A stretch of DNA of 64,000 bases from assembly GCA_029582155.1 (NCBI GenBank), contig CM055895.1, forward strand, positions 6,692,544 to 6,756,543, in the 5' to 3' direction. Each line of letters opens with the position of its first letter. Position 1 is the stretch's first letter. Of the stretch, positions 33,829 through 44,435 are shown piece after piece. The position numbers were made by a program, and so were the translations under genes. The notes below the pieces were generated by a model. That model was given only the letters and a program-made list of their open reading frames with translations, was not told where the DNA came from and made no database searches. This DNA comes from Panopea generosa (lineage: Eukaryota > Mollusca > Bivalvia > Adapedonta > Hiatellidae).

Positions 33829-34764
33829 CAATTAATTGGCCTTAATTTGTATTTTAATAATAACTTTTAGATACCATGTCGTTTTCACACCTTATGTTTT
33901 GGCATTAACCTCTTGTTTTTATTGTTAATTGGATTATCACACCTGTTCAAACAGACTGCAATTATAATATTGTGAAAGTTTGCTATATCAATTTCGCAAT
34001 ATTTTGGAAGAGTATATAAAATTACAAATTAAATTTTAGAAATCAGCTGAGCTATATGTTATTAGCACATTTTTAAGAGCTTCCCACTGGATAATATACA
34101 CTAAGTTTATATGTATGTCGCATATGGTCATCTTCGTACTGAAATCATCAGAAATTGTATCCTAGGGTAGTAGTACGCCAAGGCATTGGAACGCTTCATT
34201 CTACAATCTTAAGTCCTACCCCAAAGTATAAAGGTGTTTTGCGCGTGATGTCACCAGAAGCTTGACACTGAGGCAATGTGAAATCACATATTAGGAAAAA
34301 TAAAAACAACGCTGCCCACAAAACATATCGCATTACTCCACTCACTTATTCCGCTGAAGAAAACAATATTTATGGTTAAATCCTTCAATTCAGAATAGTT
34401 TTCGCGTTTAATTGTCTTCCTTCGATGTTCACTAATGTACTGTTTATCTATCTATCAATTGTTTACGTGAATTAGTGTATATACAAAAGAGTATCAGTAG
34501 AGAGCAGTCACTAACGACACAATACAATTTGCGCGATAACTAGAACGGAAGTGCAGTTATGACGTCACCGAATACCTCCATCACAAAAGAGCTACAAAAT
34601 GGCGGCGCCCATAGCATTTAGGAAACGCTTGAAATCATGATATTTAATGTCATTTTTCTCATTTGATAAATTTCGTACAATTAAAATTTGTTGATTTTTG
34701 TGTTATTTACATGTCTATTTAACGATAAATAGCCATTTATATTCTGACGTGCGGTACCCTTTAA

Positions 34765-36240
34765 TCACCTGGATACAGATGAGTGTCTTCTATTGCATGC
34801 TTGGTGTATAGTACCATCACATGGGCCCTTTGTTTAAAGTCCCATATGACAGTTGTTAGTATATTTAGTTGGCCAGCCCTGGGAGTCAAACCCGCAACCC
34901 CGAGACTAAAAGTTTCGTGCTCTATAGACCGAACTGATGGGACTGTTCCTATTACAGACAAAAAAAAGGCACAAGGTACTGCAAAGGGTCACTAAGGGAT
35001 TAAAAGGGGACACTAAGTACTACTAAAGGGGTTCAAAGGAGTCACTAAGGACTACTAAGGAGTCTCTAAGGGGTTAACAGCTGGTACTAAGGACTACTAA
35101 GAAATTTTAGGGGGTAAAAAGCAGGCACGATAAAGTCTCTAAGGAGTAAAAGGGGGGCACTAAGGACTACTAAGGGGTTCGAAGAGGAGAGGCCATTAAG
35201 GACTACTAAGGAGTCTCTAAGGGGTTAAAAGGGGACACTAAGGAGTCTCTAAGGGATTAAAAGGGGCCACTAAGGAGTCTCTAATGGATTAAAAGGGGCC
35301 ACTACGGACTAATAAGGTGTCTCTAAGGGGTTAAAAGGGGCCATTAAGGACTAATAAGGGGTCTCTCAGGGGTTAAAAGGGGACACTAAGGAGTCTCTAA
35401 GGGATTAAAAGGGGCCACTAAGGACTACTAAGGAGTCTCTAAGGAATTAAAAGAGGCCACTAAGGACTACTAAGGGGTTCAAAGAGGCCACTAAGGACTA
35501 CTAAGGGGGCGCTAAGGAGTCTGTAAGCGGTTAAAGGCGGCACTAAGGAATACTAAGGAGTCTCTAAGGGGGTGCTAAGGAGTCTGTAAGGGGTTAAAGG
35601 GGGCACTAAGGACTACTAACGAGTCTCTTAGGGGGCACTTAGGAATCTGTAAGGGGTTTAAAGGGGACACTAAGGACTACTAACAAGTCTCTTAGAGGTT
35701 AAAATGGGGGGCACTAAGGAGTTAAAAGGGGTACTAAGGACTACTAAGGGGTTCAAAGAGGCCACTAAGGACTACTAAGTAGTCTATATGGGGTTAAAAG
35801 GGGGCAATAAGGAGTTAAAAGGGGCACTAAGGGATTCAAAGAGGCCACTAAGGACTACTAAGGAGTCTGTATGGGGTTAAAAGGGGGCACTAAGGAGTTG
35901 AAAGTGGGCACTAAGGACCACTTAGGAATTCAAAAGGAGCACCATCACATGGGCCCTTGGTTTAAAATCCCATCCAAATGATTGTTAATATTTTAAGTTG
36001 GCCAGCCCCGGGAGTAAAACCCGCAACCCCGAGACTAGAAATCTCATGCTCTATATACTCGGCTATTGGGACTGTTCTTATTACAGACAACAAAAAATCA
36101 ATAGGTACTGCAAAGGGGTCACTAAGGAGCCGCTAAGGGGTTAAAAGTGACACTAAGGGGTTCAAATGGGTCACTTAGGACAACTAAAGAGTCACTTAGG
36201 CATTTAAAGGGTTATTTAGGACTACTAAGGGGTCACTAAC
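34765..36240 (+). repeat. Continuation of the left foldback arm: array of CACTAAGGAGTCTCTAAGGG type
   Basis: Begins with the second half of the split SINE-like unit, including the fullest tRNA-Lys-like head (34870-34970). The reverse complement reads a D-arm-like CAGTTCGGTCTATAGAGCAC, an anticodon-arm-like ACTTTTAGTCTC and a T-arm-like GTTGCGGGTTTGACTCCC. An irregular array of TAAGGGGTTAAAAGGGG, CACTAAGGAGTCTCTAAGG and related words follows. A further SINE-like copy is at about 35940-36095. Confidence 0.85.
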
Positions 36241-36640
36241 AAAACGATCTGAGTAATAGTGACTGAACTTCATAAACTTAAAATTATATTATGTTATACA
36301 ATCAATGCATATGGCTAAGTTATTTAAGTTTCCATACATCTCCGTGAAAAATCATCGAACCGGAACAAAAAGATATTATGCAAATCTCCACTTGGTAGTG
36401 AAGCATCCTAGCAAGTAAATTCCAACCAGAGGTTGTAGAGAAATAGCCCGGACAAGAATTTGGTGTCGCACGCACGGACGAAGCGGCAACTATATGCTTC
36501 CCACCTTGGGGGGAGCATAAAAAAGTCTGGCCTTATTAAAATGTACATTTTTCTATGTAAAGCATACCAATTTCAATTAAATTACATTCATTCTTATTTT
36601 TCTGGGAGCCCATGTTGTTCAAACTAAAAATAGAATCACT
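36241..36640. other. Interior of the foldback element, dispersed repeat fragment
   Basis: Contains ATTATGCAAATCTCCACTTG, AGAGAAATAGCCCGG and CACCTTGGGGGGAGCATAAA, a combination I associate with bivalve dispersed repeats. No gene. Confidence 0.4.
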
Positions 36641-36654
36641 CTCAATCTCTTCAG

Positions 36655-37735
36655 AAGGACTTAATTAAGGTGTGATATGGGTCAGTGCTCTCAATATACA
36701 AGAATAACTGATAAAACAGTAGCAATCAGAAACTGTGCATTCACACTCCAGGGGTCAGATGTCACTATTGTGAAATCATGAAATCATTTTTAGTGCAGCA
36801 TTCTTCCTTTATAAAGTAGTGACTTAATTAAGGTGAGATATGGGTCAGTGCTCTCAATATACCAGAATAACTTATAAAACAGTAGCAATCAGAAACTGTG
36901 CATTCACACTCCAGGGTCAGATGTCACTATTGTGAAATCATGAAATCATTTTTAGTGCAGCATTCTTCCTTTATAAGGTAGTGACTTAATTAAGGTGAGA
37001 TATGGGTCAGTGCTCTCAATATACCAGAATAACTTATAAAACAGTCGCAGCCAGAAACTGTGTATTCACACTCCAGGGGTCATGTGGCACTATTGTGAAA
37101 TCATTTTTAGTGCAGCATTCTTCCTTTATAAGGTAGTGACTTAATTAAGGTGTGATATGGGTCAGTGCTCTCAATATACCAGAATAACTGATAAAACAGT
37201 AGCAGTCAGAAACTGGGTATTCACACTCCAGGGGTCAGGTGTCACTATTGTGAAATCATTTTTAGTACAGTATTCTTCCTTTATAAGGTAGTGACTTAAT
37301 TAAGGTGAGATATGGGTCAGTGCTCTCAATATACCAGAATAACTGATAAAACAGTAGCAATCAGAAACTGTGTATTCACATTCCAGGGGTCATGTGTCAC
37401 TATTGTGAAATCATTTTTAGTGCAGCATTCTTCCTTTATAAGGTAGTGACTTAATTAAGGTGTGATATGGGTCAGTGCTCTCAATATACCAGAATAACTG
37501 ATAAAACAGTAGCAGTCAGAAACTGTGTATTCACACTCCAGGGGTCAGGTGTCACTATTGTGAAATCATTTTTAGTGCAGTGTTCTTCTTTTATAAGGTA
37601 GTGACTTAATTAAGGTGTGATATGGGTCAGTGCTCTCAATATACCAGAATAGCTGATAAAACAGTAGCAGTCAGAAACTGTGTATTCACACTCCAGGGGT
37701 CAGGTGTCACTATTGTAAAATAATGAAATCATTAT
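36655..37735. repeat. Tandem repeat, about 155-165-bp unit, seven copies
   Basis: Each copy starts near GACTTAATTAAGGTGAGATA and holds GGGTCAGTGCTCTCAATATA, AAACAGTAGCAATCAGAAAC, CACTCCAGGGGTCA and ATTCTTCCTTTATAAGGTAG. Copies start near 36657, 36821, 36983, 37136, 37291, 37446 and 37601. A diverged single copy is at 38855-38955. Confidence 0.9.
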
Positions 37736-39780
37736 TTTGTGTGTATAAGTTTTTATTTATCCTCGCACTTTGAACAAGTCATTTTGGCGAGCAGGATAGG
37801 ATGATTATTAAAAATTAAAATATGATTACACATTTCTGTGATGATTAATGTGTGATGAATGGAGATGATTCACATAATAAGTCGTGTCTATATTCAACTT
37901 TGAAGTTTGTTATTAACTGAGTTGTTTAATACTACAACTATTTTATATTTTTGGATTCGGTGCTTACTAATTACTAACATTGTTTATACTCATGATATTT
38001 TTAAATTTGTAGATTGACGACCAAAGTGTAGATTAATCGACTAAGAATATTATTATTTCTTTTTGTATTTACCGATTGCAGCCATATATTACTTATTAGT
38101 GCATGTAATTGATTAATTTAAATAAGGTGCACATATGGTTGTTCACCAATATTTTAAGTTGAACAACGCTGCTCATAGCGCAAATTGCTTTGCTTATAAC
38201 GTCAGCGATATTCAACCTAACTATAAACCTTAGATAAAAATTTAATTCCATCCAAGGTGTTATCTGAACACATTAATTGTGTGTGGTTACAATGGTAAAA
38301 TATATGTACTTATCTTATGTAACCATGTATCCAGCGTACCACCAATAATTGTCAATAGTAAACCATCAACAAACTATGGTGTGCCGTAAAACCGTAAAAC
38401 CCAAATCATCGTGTTTGATGGTATAAATGAACTGACCTAAATGGTTTGGCTGCAATGGAATTTATGGGATGTGTCTTATTTTTGTACATATTTTAAATGT
38501 CACAGCTACTTATCATGCTATTTGTTTATATTTGTAGTATCAGCTGAAGAGGGTATTACCCATCAGCATATCGCACTTTATTTAAAAGCTGACCAGTCAC
38601 TGTTAATCGTACCATTCTGCATCAATAATGGTAAAGAATGGTTTAAGAGTGTGTTAAAATAAATTGACGTTAAACTGTGAAATGTGTATAATAGGGCACC
38701 CAGCAGCTCGCGCATACCTTAAAAGTGCCAATAATAAAAAATATTTTAAGAAATCAGATATCATCTCAGATCAGATCTGAAATGAACTGATTAACAGTAA
38801 CTGGTCCCAAATATTTAAAATAAAAAATAGTCTTGTGTAACTCTATACTGAATACAGTGCTCTCAATACACCAGTATAACTGTTAAAACAGTAGCAGTTG
38901 GTAGTTGGTAACTGTATTTACACTCCAGGGGGTCACTATTGTGAAATCATTTTGTATGTATGTACAAGTATTTCTTTACCCTCGCTCTTTGAACTAAGTC
39001 ATTTTGGCAAGCCGAATGAGATGATTATTTAAAAATATAAGATGATTATTTAAAGTTGATGATGATGATTACCATTTGATTGTTTACTTTGGAGTTTAAG
39101 TATTTATTATTTTATTATGTATATAGTAGTTTAGTTTCAATTGCTAATATTTAAGAAGAATTGGTATGAGACTTTCTTTGATGACTAAAAATTGACGATT
39201 TATTGTTAAGACTTGAATTATTTTACTCTGCCTTGTGCAGCCAAATGAGGAGTTAAACAGTGTTGTTTAGTGTTATTATGGTAGTTTACTATATGTAATA
39301 CCTATATCTTAGGCCAGACAATTTTTCTTAAAGGGCAAATAAATTTGCTAATGGTATCAAAAGTATCCCTTTGCACACTAATTGTGCTTAGTTGTTATGG
39401 TAAAATTTTATTTGTAAGACAGTATCGCTAGCAACCATGTATACCACATACAAACAGTAATTGTCAATATAAGATATCAACAAACTAGAGTATGCCGTAA
39501 AACCCGTAACAATATTATTTTTGTTGCTGGTATTGTAGGTGACTTCAGGGTTTTCATTTTAAAATAAAACAACAGATTGAAAGAGAAAAACAACAGACTA
39601 GGCCGAGTTTAAGGGGGCGAATGTTCGATGTTTCTGGAAAAACAATCGATCTAAACCTGATTTTAACTGATGTTTCAATCGGCGATCAGTTAAAAATGAA
39701 AACCCTGTGACTTAAAATGAATGTGGCTGCACAGGTATCTAAATTTAAGTGAACGGGGTTTAATATATTAGTCTGTTTGA
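37736..39780. repeat. Duplicated unit of about 700 bp inside the foldback element
   Basis: 37736-38400 and 38955-39510 are diverged direct copies. Both carry CTTTGAAC(A/T)AAGTCATTTTGGC, a GATGATTATT block, and TGCCGTAAAACC near their ends. Between them, 38441-38662 holds a 73-residue open frame of unclear meaning. No transposase motif is seen. Confidence 0.6.
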
Positions 39781-39794
39781 GAGTAAGTAAGTGT

Positions 39795-42700
39795 CACTTT
39801 GAACTCCTTAGAGGCTCCTTAGTGGTCCTGAGTGACCCCTTTGAACCCCTTAGTAGTCCTTAGTGCATGTTTGAACTCCTCAGATGCTTCTTAGTGGTCC
39901 TTAGTGGCACTTTGAACTCATAAGTGTCTCCTTTGTACCCCTCTGAACACCTAAGAGGCTCCTTTGAGGTCCTTAGTGGCACTTTGAACTTATAAGTGGC
40001 TCCTAAGTGTCCCTTTGAACACATAAAAGGCTCCTTTGAGGTCCTAAGTGCCATTTAGAACTCATTCATGGCTCCTTAGTGCCCCTTTGAACTCCTTAGT
40101 GGTCCTTAGTGACACTTTGAACTCATTCGTGGCTCCTTAGTGCCCATTTGAACTCCTTATAGGCTCCTAAATAGTCCTGAGTGGCATTTTGAACTCATTA
40201 GAGGCTCCTTAGTGTCCATCTGAACTCCTTAGAGGCTCCTTAGTAGTCCTTAGTGGCACTTTGAACTCATTAGTGGCTCCTTAGTGTCCATCTGAACTCC
40301 TTAGAGGCTCCTTAGTAGTCCTTAGTGGCACTTTGAACTCATTAGTGACTCCTTAGTGCCCAATTGAACTCCTTAGAGGCTCCTTAGTAGTCCTTAGTGG
40401 CACTTTGAACTCATTTTTGAACTCCTTAGTGCCCATTTGAACTCCTTAGAGGCTCCTAAGTAGTCCTTAGTGGCACTTTGAACTCATTTTTGAACTCCTT
40501 AGTGGCTCCTTAGTGCCCATTTGAAGTGCCCATTTAAACTCCTTAGAGGCTCCTAAGTAGTCCTTAGTGGCACTTTGAACTCATTTTTGAACTCCTTAGT
40601 GGCTCCTTAGTGCCCATTTGAACTCCTTAGAGGCTCCTAAGTAGTCCTTAGTGGCACTTTGAACTCATTTTGAACTCCTTAGTGGCTCCTTAGTGCCCAT
40701 TTGAACTCCTTAGAGGCTCCTAAGTAGTCCTTAGTGGCACTTTGAACTCATTTTGAACTCCTTAGTGGCTCCTTAGTGCCCATTTGAACTCCTTAGAGGC
40801 TCCTAAGTAGTCCTTAGTGGCACTTTGAACTCATTTTTGAACTCCTTAGTGGCTCCTTAGTGCCCATTTGAACTCCTTAGAGGCTCCTAAGTAGTCCTTA
40901 GTGGCACTTTGAACTCATTTTTGAACTCCTTAGTGGCTCCTTAGTGCCCATTTGAACTCCTTAGAGGCTCCTAAGTAGTCCTTAGTGGCACTTTGAACTC
41001 ATTTTGAACTCCTTAGTGGCTCCTTAGTGCCCATTTGAACTCCTTAGAGGCTCCTTAGTAGTCCTTAGTTGCACTTTGTACTCATAAGTGGCTCCTAAGT
41101 GTCCCTTTAAACTCCTTAGAGGGTCTGTAGCTGTCCCTAATGGCATGTTGAACTCATTAGTGGCACTTTGAACTTCTAAGAGGCTCCTTAGTGGCACTTT
41201 GAACTCCTAAGTTGCTCCTTAATGCCCCTTTAAACTCCTTAGAAGAGGCTCCTTAGTGGCACTATGAACTCCTAAGTGGCTCCTTAATGCCCCTTTCAAC
41301 TCCTTAGAAGAGGCTCCTTAGTGGCACTATGGACTCCTAAGTGGCTCCTTACTGCCCCTTTGAACTCCTTAGAGGCTCCTTAGTGCCCCCTGTAACTCCT
41401 TAGTGATCCTTAGTGTCCCCTTTGAAGCTGTTAGTAGTCCTTAGTGCCGCTTTGAACTCCTTAGTGGTCCTAAGTGCCCCCTTTGAAGCTGTTAGTAGTC
41501 CTTAGTGCCGCTTTGAACTCCTTAGTGGTCCTTAGTGCCCCCTTTGAACCCCTTAGTGGTCCTTAGTGCCCCCTTTGAACTCCTTAGTGGTCCTTAGTGG
41601 CTCCTTAGTAGTCCTTAGTAGTCTTAAGACTTTTAGTCTCGGGGTTGCGGGTTCGACTCCCAGGGCTGGCCAACTAAATATACTAACAATTGTCATATGG
41701 GACTTTAAACAAAGGGCCAATGTGATGGTACTATACACCAAGCATGTTTAATAGAAGAAACTCATCTGTATCCAGGTGATTAATGCCGAGTCATCATTTA
41801 AATCACTTAAAATGTGTCCATTGTAGCTAACTGACAATCTTAATCTTAATATGAAACCCCTTAGTAGTCCTTAGTGCTCCCTTTGAACCCCTTAGTGGTC
41901 CTTAGTGCTCCCTTTGAACCCCTTAGTGGTCCTTAGTGCCCCCTTTGAACTTCTTAGTGTTCCTTAGTGGCTCCTTAGTAGTCCTTAGTAGTCCTAAGAC
42001 TTTTAGTCTCGGGGTTGGGGGTTTGACTCCCAGGGCTGGCCAACTAAATATACTAACAATTGTCATATGGGACTTTAAACAAAGGGCCCATGTGATGGTA
42101 CTATACACCAAGCATGCTTAATAGAAGAAACTCATCTGTATCCAGGTTATTAATGCCGAGTCATCATTTAAATCACTTAAAATGTGTCCATTGTAGCTAA
42201 CTGACAATCTTAATCTTAATATGAAACCCCTTAGTAGTCCTTAGTGCTCCCTTTGAACCCCTTAGTGGTCCTTAGTGCCCCCTTTGAACTCCTTAGTGGT
42301 CCTTAGTGGCTCCTTAGTAGTCCTTAGTGGTTCTTAGACTTTTAGTCTCGGGGTTGCAGGTTTGACTCCCAGGGCTGGCCAACTTAATATACTAACAATT
42401 GTCATATGGGACTTTAAACAAAGGGCCAATGTGATGGTACTATACACCAAGCATGTTTAATAGAAGAAACTCATCTGTATCCAGGTTATTAATGCCGAGT
42501 CATCATTTAAATCACTTAAAATGTGTCCATTGTAGCTAACTGACAATCTTAATCTTAATATGAAACCCCTTAGTAGTCCTTATTGCTCCCTTTGAACCCC
42601 TTAGTGGTCCTTAGTGCCCCCTTTGAATCCCTTAGTGGTCCTTAGTGCCCCCTTTGAACTCCTTAGTGGTCCTTAGTGGCTCCTTAGTAGTCCTTAGTGG

Positions 42701-43063
42701 TTCTTAGACTTTTAGTCTCGGGGTTGCAGGTTTGACTCCCAGGGCTGTCCAACTTAATATACTAACAATTGTCATATGGGACTTTAAACAAAGGGCCAAT
42801 GTGATGGTACTATACACCAAGCATGCTTAATAGAAGAAACTCATCTGTATCCAGGTTATTAATGCCGAGTCATCATTTAAATCACTTAAAATGTGTCCAT
42901 TGTAGCTAACTGACTATCTTAATCTTAATATGAAACCCCTTAGTAGTCCTTAGTGCCCCCTTTGAACCCCTTAGTGGTCCTTAGTGCCCCCTTTGAACTC
43001 CTTAGTGGTCCTTAGTGGTCCTTAGTAGTCCTTAGTGGTCCTTAGTGGCATTTAGTAGGACCC
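39795..43063 (-). repeat. Right arm of the foldback element: inverted arrays plus four SINE-like units
   Basis: The inner part (39795-41620) is an array of CTTAGTGGCTCCTTAGTGCC and TTTGAACTCCTTAGAGGCTC; within 40410-41040 a higher-order unit of about 85-90 bp is repeated about seven times. The outer part has four near-identical units starting at the tRNA-Lys-like ACTTTTAGTCTCGGGGTTGC at about 41632, 42000, 42340 and 42709, separated by CCCCTTAGTGGTCCTTAGTG arrays. It ends CATTTAGTAGGACCC at 43063. Confidence 0.88.
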
Positions 43064-43072
43064 TCATATTAC
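43064..43072. other. Target-site duplication (right), TCATATTAC
   Basis: An exact copy of the nonamer at 30815-30823, abutting the ...AGGACCC end of the element. Confidence 0.8.
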
Positions 43073-43083
43073 TGTTCAGTAAT

Positions 43084-43680
43084 GATGCCATTCTTTACAT
43101 GGTTGAAAATTTTTTAGACTGGCACTATTAGGTATGACCAGTATATATTCTGTTAAATATCTATATAGTATTCTATATATATATATAAAATATATTTTGT
43201 CACTAGCCCTTTTGTTGTCACTAGCCCTACATATATACCGTACGTTGACGCAGTCACACTTGACCAAAAAAGATGTGAATGGACATTTTTACTTATTTAA
43301 AATAAATTGCGATTGTCTAGTGGTTATATACTGCGTATAGATCTTTATTTTTTTTCTTCCATTACTTCCAGCATTTCATTTTCTGATTATTATGGTGTGT
43401 TTTTTTTTTACTTTTTATAGACTTCTACAGAATATATATACAGTATACCTAATACCGCGATATACCTATTACCGCGAATGCCCGTATAAAAACAGTCTGG
43501 GAAGACATGCACAAAGCTCCAACTTCCTTTAGCGTCGGCATTTGTTTACATTTCGTATCGGCAACTGTTTATTACTCAGCATACTTGAGTAACCTTATTG
43601 CTGTTTATTATTGACGCCATTCTTTACATGGTTGAAAAAAAATTTGGACTCGCAGTATTAGGTATGACCAGTATATATGC
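43084..43680. repeat. Direct repeat pair, about 70 bp, 530 bp apart
   Basis: GCCATTCTTTACATGGTTGA...TTAGGTATGACCAGTATATA occurs at about 43087-43150 and again at about 43617-43678. Between them is AT-rich sequence with GTCACTAGCCCTTTTGTT repeated in tandem. It lies just right of the foldback element. No coding content. Confidence 0.65.
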
Positions 43681-44149
43681 ATAATTATAGCAAACGAAGA
43701 GAATATATTAAAAATTAATTTTATATATATTTTTACAACACAGAATATTTTTCAAATGATATTTCGATTAATGCACACTTCTAAAATATTTTTTAAAGGA
43801 GTTCTATTTAATTATAGTTTAATTGTAACAATTCTACTTATTTAATGAAAATGTGTTTGTTAATTGTGTGAAGTTTGTTGTTTGTTTGGTGTTTTACATG
43901 CTAATTAATAATGAGTGAAAGATGACACTCAAATCAAGCATGGCACACGCTGCAAACTTATTGATTTGACATCATTCTTATGCTCAATTAACATGATGTG
44001 TGATTTCAGTCATGTGTGACTTAGACATCATTTTGTAAAGAAATATCATAAATAATAAATGTATATAAAGATATCCTGATATCCTATTGTGTATCCTTTG
44101 TATAACTATTTAGTTTACCTCACAACCATAATCTTATATAAGGGGCGAA

Positions 44150-44330
44150 TCTTCCAAAATAATCCAGAATTTGATATGATTCTCCCTATGCATGGTATCG
44201 ACTGCTTCAAATCCCCATTAAAGGGTTGCATGCTTGCACATTACCTTGCCCAAATTAGTTTGCAAGCCCAAGGAATCCCAAGCCTAGAAGTCTCATGCTC
44301 TACTGAGCTAGTGGTGCTGTCATATACTTA
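44150..44330 (-). mobile_element. Diverged tRNA-like SINE remnant
   Basis: Resembles the tRNA-Lys-like units of the foldback arms on the minus strand (TAGCTCAGTAGAGCATGAGA, TTCTAGGCTTGGG) but is considerably diverged. Confidence 0.45.
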
Positions 44331-44435
44331 GTACTGGTGCTACCCAGGAAGACCTTGAAAGTGATTTGTCTAAGTTGTGGTAAAATAAATAAGTTTAAAA
44401 CAACGTTTGTGTTGCTTGTCTTTCCAGATGTAAAA

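Larger units (their letters stand above)
31813..34760. mobile_element. Nested DNA transposon at TTAA, 2.95 kb, with P2X7-like passenger ORF
   Basis: TTAA lies at both borders (31809-31812 and 34761-34764). The host sequence rejoins correctly: the split SINE-containing unit reads GCATTAA...TCACCTGGATAC, as in the intact copy at 41775-41790. The termini are imperfect inverted repeats (AGGGGAACGCAACC left, AGGGTACCGCACG right, read inwards). A perfect 25-bp inverted match containing TGACGTCA lies 175 and 192 bases in from the ends (31988-32012, 34544-34568). TTAA targets and AGG-type ends suggest Kolobok; piggyBac also uses TTAA but usually has CCC-type ends. No transposase was seen. Confidence 0.8.
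30824..43063. mobile_element. Giant foldback-type DNA transposon, 12.24 kb, 9-bp target-site duplication
   Basis: The left end reads GGGTCCTACTAAATGCCACT and the right end is its exact reverse complement. The match then continues through arrays of ACTAAGGACCACTAAGGAC type and through a roughly 350-bp unit containing a tRNA-Lys-like SINE head. Perfect 9-bp duplications (TCATATTAC) abut both ends. A 9-bp duplication is typical of the MULE superfamily, although some others overlap in size. The arms span about 30824-36240 (interrupted by a nested element) and 39795-43063. The interior (36240-39780) shows no transposase, so the element looks non-autonomous and would need help from elsewhere; the decayed MULE at 4.5-5.4 kb shows such elements exist in this genome. 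The superfamily assignment is inference. Confidence 0.8.

Noticed and set aside
38441..38662. 73-residue ORF inside the foldback element as a transposase remnant
   Set aside because: No catalytic or DNA-binding motif; composition gives no support.
43084..43680. Short LTR pair of a retroelement
   Set aside because: The repeats are only about 70 bp, lack TG...CA ends, and enclose no coding or primer-binding-like sequence.
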